Assembly: GCA_021156105.1 (NCBI GenBank)
Contig: JAJNBD010000004.1
Coordinates: 1-64,000, forward strand
DNA: 64,000 nt
Direction: 5' to 3'
DNA from: Gammaproteobacteria bacterium
GTDB lineage: Bacteria; Pseudomonadota; Gammaproteobacteria; CAISUE01
The notes under the pieces are model-generated. The model searched no databases, was not told where the DNA came from, and was given only the letters and a program-made list of their open reading frames with translations. The position numbers were made by a program, and so were the translations under genes. This document shows, in pieces, positions 55,878 through 64,000 of the stretch (its first letter is position 1; every line of letters begins with the position of its first letter).

Positions 55878-57644
55878 ATGATATTTATGCTACCTAAAAA
55901 TCCGCTAAGCTTTATCTTTCATTTTATCAAAAAGCAAAAGGTTAAATTTCTTTATCTTTTGTTAACTTCTGCTATGTGGGCGATCAATGATGCTTTGTTT
56001 CCATATTTTATTAAACATATTGTTAATGGCGTGCAATTTTATCAAGGCCCAGCAACTAAAATTTTTGCTGCCGTTGCTACGCCGTTAATTGCGTTGATTG
56101 CTTTATGGGCAGTAACGGAAATTGCTGGTCGTTCTCAAGGCATTCTCAGTATTTATTTATTTCCAAAATTCCGCGCGCAAATTCGTGAGAGTATTTTACA
56201 TTATATAAAACAGCACTCTCATGAATATTTTGCCAATCAGTTTGCTGGCAATATCGCTAAAAAATTATCGGATCTTCCTACCAGCTGCTAAGCAATTGTC
56301 GAAAATTTATGCTATCAGTTTATGCCAGCAACGACAGGTGTCGTAATGGTACTAATTATGATGTGGGCGACCAAACCCATTTTTGCCGTTGTGGTATTGA
56401 TTTGGCTTGTTTTACATATGAGTTTTACGGCGATATTTATGCGCTATGGTAACCATCTTTGGGAAGTACAATCAGAAGCAGGTTCAGTATTAAGCGGCAA
56501 AATTGTTGATGTATTAACCAATATGCTGAATGTGCGTTTATTCGCGCGTGGCAATTATGAGATGGAATATTTAAAAACCTATCAAGCGGATGAAATTAAA
56601 AAATCACAAAAAGCCCAGTGGGCGATTGAGTTGGTCCGTATTGGTTTAGGCATTAGCGGATTATTTTTAATTTTTAGTATGATGTTTTTATTAATCTATG
56701 GTTACGCGCATCATTGGGTAACCCTAGGTGACTTTACTCAAGTCAGTATGCAATCTTTTTGGATTTTGGGTTGGATTTGGTTTTTAAGCTATCAAGTAAG
56801 CATGTTTGCTCGTGAGATGGGAGTGGTGAAAAATGCTTTAACGCTGATCATACAACCCCATAGTATTATTGATCATCCGCAGGCAAAACCATTGCAAATA
56901 AACCATGGTAAAATTAGGTTTGATCATGTGACATTTGCTTATCAAAAAGATCAGTCAATTTTTAATGATTTACAAGTTGAAATTTTACCTGGCAAAAAAA
57001 TTGGTTTAGTTGGCTTTTCTGGATCAGGTAAATCAACTTTTGTGAATTTGATTTTGCGTTTTTATGAGCCGCAACAAGGCAGTATTTTCATTGATGAACA
57101 AAATATTGCTGACGTGGCACAAGATTCTTTACGCGCGCAAATTGCCATGATTCCACAAGATCCAATGTTATTTCATCGTAGCTTAATGGAAAATATTCGT
57201 TATGGCCGACTAGAAGCAAGCGATGAGGAAGTGATTGAAGCTTCCAAGCTTGCGCACTGTCATGAATTTATTGAACAGTTAGATGAGAAATACGCGGCGC
57301 TCGTTGGCGAGCGAGGAGTTAAACTCTCTGGTGGGCAACGCCAGCGTATTGCAATTGCAAGAGCCATTTTAAAGAAAGCTCCTATTTTAATTTTAGATGA
57401 AGCAACGTCTGCTTTAGATTCCGTCACGGAAAAATTAATTCAACAAAGCTTGCAGCATTTAATGAAAAATTGTACAACCCTTGTGATTGCGCATCGCTTA
57501 TCAACTTTATCCAATATGGATGAATTGTTAGTATTTGATCAAGGCAAAATTATTGAGTGTGGTACACAAGCTAAATTGCTTGCAGCCAATGGTCACTTTG
57601 CGCATCTATGGAAAATGCAGGCAGATGGATTTTTGCCAGAATAA
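55878..57644 (+). pseudogene. ABC half-transporter (MsbA/HlyB-like exporter) interrupted by one in-frame stop codon
   Basis: Reads as one 588-codon frame for a full ABC exporter half: membrane domain, then nucleotide-binding domain with Walker A GFSGSGKST, Q-loop AMIPQDPMLFHRS, signature KLSGGQRQRIAIARA, Walker B ILILDEATSALD and switch His in VIAHRL. A TAA at 56289-56291 (codon 138, after LSDLPTSC) splits it; reading resumes in the same frame as AIVENLCYQFMP. The rest is intact, including an open frame from ATG 56322 to 57644. This looks like a recent nonsense mutation, though read-through or sequencing error cannot be excluded. GAGG precedes the ATG at 55878. Confidence 0.82.
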
Positions 57645-57652
57645 GGAGTTTC

Positions 57653-59128
57653 ATGTTTAAGAAAATGCTTCAACGTTACCCAGATGGTATATTTTCAATG
57701 CTGTTCATTCAAATGTTCAGCCTTGTTAGCTTTGCTATGCTGTTTTCTTTGCTAACGCTTTATGCGGTTCATGTGTTACATCTTTCTGATCAAAAAGCTT
57801 ACGACATCAGTGCTACTTTTAATGCGCAAACTTTTGCCATGGCAGTTTTGGGTGGTTATATTGGCAATCGCTTTTTAGGTTATCGCATAGCGTTTATTTT
57901 TAGCGGCATTTTAGCCATTATTGGTCTAGCCTTATTAAGCACTAATCTTAGCGCGTTTTATTATGGCCTAGCAATTTATACGATGGCACAAGGCATTATG
58001 GTGCCGGCAATGTTTGTATTGTTAGGTATGCTTTATGAAGATGATCATCCTGATCGAGATAGTGGTTTTATCATTTCTTATATTGGCATGAATATTGGTA
58101 GCTTCATTGCTACCATGGTTGCCGGGCCAATTTCTGAGCGTTATGGTTATTGGCTAGCTTTCTTGATAGGGCTAATTTTTGCCGTACTTGCTTTGGTGAA
58201 TTATTTAATTTTTCAATACCAATTTAAACCTAAAAAAATTACGGCTTTAACGCGCGCGCACGCCGATAAAATTCATTTTAAAGATAAATGCTTAGGTATA
58301 TTAATTGTGTTAGTTACAATTCCTGCTTTAGCTTATTTAATTCAGATGCCACAATGGAATAATTTTGTATTAGGTTTTCTTGGTGCTTTCTGTTTATTGC
58401 TTATGATGGCTATTGTATTAAGGCAAAAGGATCCCTTGGCCAAAAAGCGTATGACGATTTTTATTTTTTTAAATGTCGCTTCTCTGATGTTTTGGGCATT
58501 ATATCTTTTGATGCCAACGGTCATGCCTTTATTCACAGAGCGAAATGTTAATCGGGAAATTTTGCAACACATGGTGCCAACTGCAACGTTTTTTGCAAGT
58601 AACCCTTTGCTCATTATGTTTCTTGGTCCTTTGTTTAGTATGATATGGCTTCGCTTAAGCAAGCAAGGAAAAACTTTTTCAGCAGCAAGTAAATTTTCTT
58701 TAGGCTTTGTTTTAATGGCGGTAGGTTATTTGGCTTTAGCTTTAGGTGTAGCAAGGCATAATGCCTTGGGATTAATGGCGTGGCAATGGTTAATTTTAAG
58801 TTATTTCTTACAAACCAGTGGTGAATTATTTGTCGCCCCTATTGGCTTGGCGATGGTGGGAACGTTGGCGCCACGTGAGTTTGAAGGTTTAATGATGGGG
58901 ATTTGGCAATTAAGTACGGGTGTGGCAGGGGTGTTAACTAATGCTTTATCAAAATTAGTTAACTTTGATGATAAAACGGCTTTACTGCCAAAGCTAACTA
59001 TGCCTGCATATCAGCATTTATTTATATTATGCGGTAGCCTGATGCTTGGCGTAGCGTTAATAACTTTATGTTTGCTGCCATACCTCAATAAATTAAATAA
59101 GGGATCTTATGAGTCAATTCTTAAATAA
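57653..59128 (+). CDS. POT/PTR-family proton-coupled peptide transporter
   Basis: Major-facilitator proton/oligopeptide symporter with about 14 transmembrane helices. 491 residues from ATG 57653, chosen because AAGGAG lies four bases upstream. Family marks are LLTLYAVHVLHLSDQKAY, GGYIGNRFLGYR (the G-G-x-x-x-D/N-R loop), FIISYIGMNIGSF and TSGELFVAPIGLAMVG. The usual Asp in GGxxAD is replaced by Asn (GNRFLG). It starts 8 bp after the ABC transporter frame and overlaps the next gene by 20 bp, so all are in one operon. Import of peptides or amino acids fits a host-dependent bacterium. Confidence 0.88.
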   Translation: MFKKMLQRYPDGIFSMLFIQMFSLVSFAMLFSLLTLYAVHVLHLSDQKAYDISATFNAQTFAMAVLGGYIGNRFLGYRIAFIFSGILAIIGLALLSTNLSAFYYGLAIYTMAQGIMVPAMFVLLGMLYEDDHPDRDSGFIISYIGMNIGSFIATMVAGPISERYGYWLAFLIGLIFAVLALVNYLIFQYQFKPKKITALTRAHADKIHFKDKCLGILIVLVTIPALAYLIQMPQWNNFVLGFLGAFCLLLMMAIVLRQKDPLAKKRMTIFIFLNVASLMFWALYLLMPTVMPLFTERNVNREILQHMVPTATFFASNPLLIMFLGPLFSMIWLRLSKQGKTFSAASKFSLGFVLMAVGYLALALGVARHNALGLMAWQWLILSYFLQTSGELFVAPIGLAMVGTLAPREFEGLMMGIWQLSTGVAGVLTNALSKLVNFDDKTALLPKLTMPAYQHLFILCGSLMLGVALITLCLLPYLNKLNKGSYESILK

Positions 59129-59879
59129 AAAAGTTTTAGTTACAGGGGCAGCCAGTGGTATTGGTGAAGCGATTGCTAAAGCGTTTGCTGCCCAGGGAGC
59201 ATTTGTTTATCTGACGGATGTGAATGAAGCTCAAGGGCAAAAGATTGCCAACGAAATTGGCCAGGCAGAATTTCATTATTTAAATGTGGCTGATGAAAGT
59301 TTGTGGCAAAAAATATTTTCTCAGATTTCGCAGTTAGATGTGCTGGTGAATTGCGCTGGCATTTCAGGTTATGACCGTGATCGTGGCCCACAAAATCCTG
59401 AAGAAGCCAGTTTAGAAAGTTGGCGGGCCGTAGTAAATATTAATTTAGATGGCGTATTTTTAGGCTGTAAATATGCTATTGCGGCAATGAAACAATACGG
59501 CGGTGCCATCATTAATATTTCTTCTCGCTCGGGCGTTGTTGGGACGCCAGAAGCAGCAGCTTATGCGGCAAGTAAAGCAGCGGTGATTAATCTGACTAAA
59601 ACAGTTGCTCTATATTGTGCGAGTAAAAATTATCCTATCCGTTGTAACAGTATTTTGCCTGGCGCGATTTTAACGCCAATTTGGAATCCTTTATTAGGAG
59701 AAGCTGAAAATCAAGAACAGCAACTCAAAGAATTTTCTAAAGCCATTCCTTTAAAGTGTTTTGGTATGCCAGAAGATGTGGCGCAAGCCGCATTATTTTT
59801 AGCTTCAGAAGCTTCGCGCTATATGACAGGTTCAGAGCTTGTGATTGATGGTGGCCTAGGTGCGGGGCCAATGGATTAA
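59109..59879 (+). CDS. short-chain dehydrogenase/reductase
   Basis: Classical SDR of 256 residues: cofactor loop TGAASGIGEAIA near residue 12, NCAGISG, INISSRSGVV with the catalytic Ser, and YAASKAAV with catalytic Tyr and Lys. The Asp in YLTDVNEAQG suggests NAD rather than NADP. C-terminal MTGSELVIDGGLGAGPMD is typical. The substrate is unknown. It overlaps the POT transporter 3' end by 20 bp with GGGATCTT upstream of its ATG, showing operon coupling. A perfect GCGGTGCC palindrome follows its stop. Confidence 0.9.
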   Translation: MSQFLNKKVLVTGAASGIGEAIAKAFAAQGAFVYLTDVNEAQGQKIANEIGQAEFHYLNVADESLWQKIFSQISQLDVLVNCAGISGYDRDRGPQNPEEASLESWRAVVNINLDGVFLGCKYAIAAMKQYGGAIINISSRSGVVGTPEAAAYAASKAAVINLTKTVALYCASKNYPIRCNSILPGAILTPIWNPLLGEAENQEQQLKEFSKAIPLKCFGMPEDVAQAALFLASEASRYMTGSELVIDGGLGAGPMD

Positions 59880-59888
59880 AAACCAAAA

Positions 59889-59905
59889 GCGGTGCCAGGC
59901 ACCGC
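59889..59905. repeat. short perfect palindrome after the SDR gene
   Basis: GCGGTGCC A GGCACCGC, an 8-bp inverted repeat around one base. It may be a terminator remnant or a member of a dispersed repeat. Only one copy was noticed here. Confidence 0.4.
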
Positions 59906-59947
59906 AATGGATTATAATAAAAGTAGAGACTTCTTAGGCAGCTTAAA

Positions 59948-61948
59948 ATGTTCAAACTCCACTCACCATATCAGCCTTCTGGCGATCAGCCTCAAGCGAT
60001 TAAGCTATTAAATCAAGGAATAGTAGATGGTTTAGCGGCACAAACCTTGCTGGGCGTGACGGGTTCGGGTAAGACGTTTACCATGGCGCAAGTAATCGCC
60101 AAGCAGCAACGTCCAACAATGATTTTGGCGCACAATAAAACGCTAGCAGCGCAACTTTATAGTGAAATGCGAGAATTTTTTCCTGACAATGCTGTCGAAT
60201 ATTTTGTTTCTTATTACGATTATTATCAGCCAGAAGCTTATGTGCCTGCCTCAGATACTTATATTGCAAAAGACTCTTCGGTTAATGATCACATTGAACA
60301 AATGCGTTTATCTGCCACCAAAGCATTGATGGAGCGGCGTGATGTGGTAATTGTTTGCACGGTTTCAGCTATTTATGGTTTGGGGGATCCTCAAGCATAT
60401 TTCAGCATGGTACTGCATATTTCAAAAGGTGAAAAAATTGATCAGCGCGAAATCTTACGTAAGCTGACAGAAATGCAATATACCCGCAATGATTTTGATT
60501 TAAAACGATCGACTTATCGCGTGCGAGGGGAAATTATTGATGTGTTTCCTGCTGAAAATAGTGAAACGGCAATTAGAATAGAATTATTTGATGACCAAAT
60601 TGAAAATATTTCAGAATTTGATCCGCTGACGGGGAAAACAGTAAGGAAATTACCGCGAACGACTATTTTCCCTAAATCACATTATGTTACGCCACATGCA
60701 CAATTATTAAATACCATTGATGATATTAAAGCAGAGCTACGTGATCGTCTAGAAGTGCTTTATAAAGAAAACAAATTAGTGGAAGCGCAGCGTTTAGAAC
60801 AACGGGTGCAATATGATATAGAAATGATGATTGAGTTAGGCTATTGTACCGGTATTGAAAATTATTCGCGCTATTTATCTGGCCGTAAACCGGGCGAACC
60901 ACCCCCAACTTTATTTGATTATTTACCGCGAGACGGCTTGCTATTTATCGATGAATCTCATGTGACTGTGCCGCAATTAGGCGCAATGTATAAAGGCGAT
61001 CGGTCGCGCAAAGAAACGCTCGTGCAATATGGTTTTCGTTTACCTTCCGCATTAGATAATCGTCCTTTAAAATTTGAAGAATTTGAGCGCTTATGTCCAC
61101 AGACGGTTTTTGTTTCTGCAACCCCCGGAGATTATGAAGCAAAGCATACAGGTCAAGTGGTTGAGCAAGTCGTTCGTCCAACCGGTTTGGTTGATCCACA
61201 AATTGAAATTAGGCCTGTGACAGGCCAAATTGATGATCTTTTAAGTGAGATTAATTTACGGGCTGCAAAAGATGAGCGTGTTTTGGTTACGACGCTGACG
61301 AAAAAAATGGCAGAAGATTTAACTGAATACTTGAGTGAATATGGGGTTAAAGTTCGCTATCTTCATGCGGACATTGATACCGTTGAGCGCGTGGAAATTA
61401 TCCGCGATTTACGGCGTGGTGAATTTGATGTGCTTGTGGGCATTAATTTATTGCGTGAAGGCTTAGATATGCCAGAAGTTTCTTTAGTCGCAATTTTAGA
61501 TGCCGATAAAGAAGGTTTTTTACGGGCAGAGAGATCTTTGATTCAAACGATTGGCCGAGCAGCGCGCCATATTAATGGTAGAGCTATTTTATATGCAGAC
61601 AAAATGACACGAGCCATGAAAGTAGCGATTGATGAAACGGAACGCCGTCGGGCAAAGCAAATGGCTTACAACCAAGAACATGGCATTACACCTAAAGGGG
61701 TGAAAAAAGCTGTAAAAGATATTTTAGAGGTGGCTTATGAGGAAGCTGCTAATGATGCCAATACGCGTGATTTAAAAGTCTCAGAAAGGTTAGCGGGCAA
61801 TCATTTGCTCAGCCCAGAACAAATTGAAAAGCATTTAACCAAATTACACAAGCAAATGCAAAAACATGCTAAAAACCTTGAGTTCGAAAAAGCCGCCCAA
61901 GTGCGAGATGAAATTAAGCGCCTAGAAAAAATCTACCTTGTCTCCTAA
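59948..61948 (+). CDS. uvrB: excinuclease ABC subunit B
   Basis: DNA damage-verification helicase-like subunit of nucleotide-excision repair. 666 residues: Walker [15 protein letters not shown], the beta-hairpin region [18 protein letters not shown], helicase motif [10 protein letters not shown], motif [16 protein letters not shown], and the C-terminal UVR motif [15 protein letters not shown] that contacts UvrC. Full-length. A REP palindrome begins two bases before the end of its stop codon. Confidence 0.97.
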   Translation: MFKLHSPYQPSGDQPQAIKLLNQGIVDGLAAQTLLGVTGSGKTFTMAQVIAKQQRPTMILAHNKTLAAQLYSEMREFFPDNAVEYFVSYYDYYQPEAYVPASDTYIAKDSSVNDHIEQMRLSATKALMERRDVVIVCTVSAIYGLGDPQAYFSMVLHISKGEKIDQREILRKLTEMQYTRNDFDLKRSTYRVRGEIIDVFPAENSETAIRIELFDDQIENISEFDPLTGKTVRKLPRTTIFPKSHYVTPHAQLLNTIDDIKAELRDRLEVLYKENKLVEAQRLEQRVQYDIEMMIELGYCTGIENYSRYLSGRKPGEPPPTLFDYLPRDGLLFIDESHVTVPQLGAMYKGDRSRKETLVQYGFRLPSALDNRPLKFEEFERLCPQTVFVSATPGDYEAKHTGQVVEQVVRPTGLVDPQIEIRPVTGQIDDLLSEINLRAAKDERVLVTTLTKKMAEDLTEYLSEYGVKVRYLHADIDTVERVEIIRDLRRGEFDVLVGINLLREGLDMPEVSLVAILDADKEGFLRAERSLIQTIGRAARHINGRAILYADKMTRAMKVAIDETERRRAKQMAYNQEHGITPKGVKKAVKDILEVAYEEAANDANTRDLKVSERLAGNHLLSPEQIEKHLTKLHKQMQKHAKNLEFEKAAQVRDEIKRLEKIYLVS

Positions 61949-61983
61949 GTCAACAATCGGGGTCAGGCCCCATTTGTTGACTT
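61947..61983. repeat. REP palindrome B (left of the RAYT gene)
   Basis: Stem AAGTCAACAA / TTGTTGACTT plus GGGG / CCCC with two mismatched positions between; loop TCAGG, the same orientation as copy A at 48912. It overlaps the uvrB stop codon. Confidence 0.9.
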
Positions 61984-62072
61984 AGCTCAAGCAAAAGATC
62001 TTTTCGGTGTTTAACAAAAGCCCCCTTTTTTCTGGAAAAATAAGCAATATCTTTTTTGAAAATCGCCGCGGC

Positions 62073-62825
62073 TTACCTTAATGAGCAGAGGTTTAGTTCT
62101 TTGCAAAGCCATACAATTATAACCCTGGCCTCAGAGATGAGTCTGTTACGGCAAGGGCTGAGTAATAACGTTTTAGTAACTTTATATTTTTGGCAGACAA
62201 AATCGACGATATCAGCTTGCTTCAAACTGATGGAGAGTTCTGTTGTCAAAAGATATTCTTCAATTTCGTCATGAGGATCTATCACCTCCGCATTTATCAT
62301 CTCTCGATATAGTTTAATAGCTGTTTGCCGATTGGGGGAAAAAATCGATAAGACGTAATTCGTGTTAACCCACGGGTGGATGCAAGCCCCAAGATAATCA
62401 CAATGACTGCTCCACCATGTATCGCTCGGGTTTTTAATTAATTTTGCTGCTACAGGGTTTAAATGGATATATTGAATAAGCTTTTTTAAATAAAGCTCTG
62501 TGTCTACCAGAATAGCTTTATATCTTCCCTGGAATAAGTGGCCAACGCGGTTAAGTTTGATATTAATCCAAGTAGCATAACGAAAGGCAATGTTATGAAT
62601 AATCTTGGCTAATGGGATATCGCTAATCCGAATCATTAAATGGATATGGTTTGTCATAAAGCAAAATGCATATACTTCACATTGATAGTTCTCACAGGCT
62701 TCTTTTAGTAGGTCAGCTAACTTAAACCGATCGCTATCATCAAAAAAAATATTTTGTTTTGCATTACCCCTCAACATGACATGATAAATTGCTTTAGGGT
62801 AGTGGATTCTTCTTTTTCTAGGCAT
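62073..62825 (-). mobile_element. REP-associated tyrosine transposase (RAYT, IS200-like Y1)
   Basis: 250 residues of the Y1-transposase superfamily. It has the N-terminal signature YHVMLRGNAKQNIFF, the HUH motif FCFMTNHIHLMI with His60 and His62, GHLFQGRYKA, and the catalytic Tyr119 in LIQYIHLNP. This is the domesticated RAYT branch rather than a mobile IS200. It lies between two REP palindromes in opposite orientation (61947-61983 and 62911-62947), the classical arrangement from which such enzymes move REPs. The frame is intact. Confidence 0.9.
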
Positions 62826-62910
62826 CTTTTCTGAATAATAAAAAGTAAAGCTTAAAACAAAATTAAAGGGGAAGGACAGATTTTTTCCTTAAATCTATAG
62901 ACTTTTTTCT

Positions 62911-62947
62911 AAGTCAACAAATGGGGCCTGACCCCGTTTGTTGACTT
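62911..62947. repeat. REP palindrome C (right of the RAYT gene, inverted)
   Basis: AAGTCAACAAATGGGG, loop CCTGA, CCCCGTTTGTTGACTT. The loop is the reverse complement of TCAGG, so this copy is inverted relative to copies A and B. Confidence 0.9.
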
Positions 62948-63017
62948 TGGTTGTTGGCTTGGTGGCATTGTAATTGCATCTGAGAGGGGTTAAGTCAAGC
63001 AATGATAAAGGTGGAGA

Positions 63018-64000
63018 ATGCTGGATAATATCTTTCAACGTTTAAAGTCCTTAGTTTCTTCGGGGGTGGCCGTAGGTGAAATGGCTAAACAAACCTCGGG
63101 AAGTAATATGTCTGTGTGGTTAAAAGACTGGCCGCGTCCTAACTTTCCTCCGTTGCAAAAAGACATTTCAGTAGACGTATGTATTATTGGTGGGGGAATT
63201 GCGGGTATTACCACAGCCTATCGTCTAAGCTTAGAAGGAAAGAAAGTTGCGCTGATTGAAGATGGCAAGATCGCGAGTGGTGAAACAGGTCGCACAACTG
63301 CGCATTTATCTTTTGCATTAGATGATTATTATCAAGAGTTGATTAAAAACTTTGGTATTGAAGGTGCGCGTCAAGCCGCAGAAAGTCATATTGCAGCCAT
63401 CAATTTTATTGAAAATACGGTTAAACAAGAAAATATTCAATGTGACTTTACGCGTTTAGATGGCTACTTGTTTTCCCCCCAAGAAGCGGATGTTGTTTTC
63501 TTACGTCAAGAAGAGGAAGCGGCAAAAAAAGCGGGCTTGTTAGAAGTTTATTTTACAGAAACACCCCCGGAAAAAACTTTTAATATGGGGAAATGCTTGG
63601 TGTTTCCTAACCAAGGTCAGTTTCATCCCGTTAAATATGTTTCACAATTAGCAAGTATTATCCAAGCTAAAGGCGGCGAAATTTATGAAATGACACATGC
63701 TGAAGAAATTACCGGTACTGGGCCTTTAAAAGTTAAAACTAATCACGGCAGTACCATTATCGCGGAACATGTTGTTGTTGCAACTAATGTGCCTTTCACC
63801 GATAAAGCTATTATTCATACTAAGCAGGAAGCAAACCGTAGTTATGTCATTGCTGCTGAAATCCCTCGAGATTCAGTAACGTTGGGTTTATATTGGGATG
63901 TCGCGGATCCTTACCACTATGTCAGAATTTATCGTGATTATGATAAAACAGATGCACCTGATATTTTAATTATTGGTGGCGAAGATCACCGTACCGGAAA
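63018..64000 (+). CDS. FAD-dependent oxidoreductase (DAO family), 3' end beyond the window
   Basis: About 327 visible residues of an amino-acid-oxidase-like flavoprotein. The FAD-binding VCIIGGGIAGITTAYRL lies near residue 55, then SGETGRTTAHLSF. This family (DAO with the G-R-T-T-A-H motif) often carries a C-terminal Rieske [2Fe-2S] domain, which would lie outside the window. The start at 63018 has AAAGG six bases upstream; an internal ATG at codon 23 is an alternative. No signal peptide is visible. Substrate unknown. Confidence 0.82.
   Translation, partial: MLDNIFQRLKSLVSSGVAVGEMAKQTSGSNMSVWLKDWPRPNFPPLQKDISVDVCIIGGGIAGITTAYRLSLEGKKVALIEDGKIASGETGRTTAHLSFALDDYYQELIKNFGIEGARQAAESHIAAINFIENTVKQENIQCDFTRLDGYLFSPQEADVVFLRQEEEAAKKAGLLEVYFTETPPEKTFNMGKCLVFPNQGQFHPVKYVSQLASIIQAKGGEIYEMTHAEEITGTGPLKVKTNHGSTIIAEHVVVATNVPFTDKAIIHTKQEANRSYVIAAEIPRDSVTLGLYWDVADPYHYVRIYRDYDKTDAPDILIIGGEDHRTG

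Noticed and set aside
1..64000. tRNA, rRNA and prophage genes
   Set aside because: I looked for tRNA cloverleafs in the larger spacers, rRNA motifs and phage structural or integrase genes and saw none. The RAYT gene is the only transposase.

Overview
The window looks like chromosome of an AT-rich gammaproteobacterium of the order Legionellales, probably an intracellular or protist-associated lineage. Housekeeping genes (recF, mfd, parC, rsmA, dnaA, accA, ileS, uvrB) are ordinary gammaproteobacterial types. Among them lie a gene that I read as icmQ, a cytoplasmic component of the Dot/Icm type IVB secretion system, and several eukaryote-like proteins: an F-box protein, an ankyrin protein with a protease-like domain, and a small protein ending in a CaaX prenylation box. 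The genus cannot be named from this sequence.

Layout. 1-4.6 kb: 3' part of gapA, ndh, recF, a PhzF-family gene and three parS-like palindromes. 4.8-6.8 kb: three small secreted proteins of unknown function, two of them apparent tandem paralogues. 6.8-12.2 kb: mfd and a KimA-type K+ transporter, divergent with only 8 bp between their starts. 12.2-16.4 kb: envelope-polymer genes (TagB/TagF-like transferase, LicC-like nucleotidyltransferase, asnB). 16.4-21.6 kb: a fused FakA-FakB-like protein, rsmE, an orphan GspE/PilQ-like ATPase, bamD. 21.7-27.9 kb: a Cys-rich secreted peptide, parC, rsmA, xthA, pgi. 27.9-34.3 kb: dnaA with DnaA boxes, cox11, ctaE, accA, sodB, a phosphopantetheinyl transferase. 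34.3-42.7 kb: a GT2 glycosyltransferase and icmQ, an AmpG-like transporter, a LuxR solo, a GH18 chitinase, then a four-gene unit with an ankyrin/protease-like protein, a CheY-like receiver and two proteins sharing an unrecognised motif. 42.7-49 kb: trmL, the CaaX protein, tkt, a GT87 membrane protein, an unknown 360-aa protein, nrdR. 49-64 kb: ileS, a D,D-carboxypeptidase, a mutL relic, the F-box protein, an ABC transporter gene with a nonsense codon, a POT transporter, an SDR, uvrB, a RAYT transposase between inverted REP palindromes, and the 5' part of a FAD oxidoreductase.

Replication landmarks are dispersed. dnaA is not followed by dnaN, recF stands alone about 25 kb away, and the parS-like sites lie at recF. 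This suggests the origin domain is near but its classical gene cluster has been broken up. Genome decay (mutL relic, nonsense codon in the ABC transporter) together with host-interaction candidates fits a host-associated lifestyle. The strongest leads for something undescribed are the four-gene ankyrin/receiver unit with its shared GG-x-VVE-x-HLFI motif, the degenerate GTPase-like CaaX protein, and the possible lux-box control of the chitinase.
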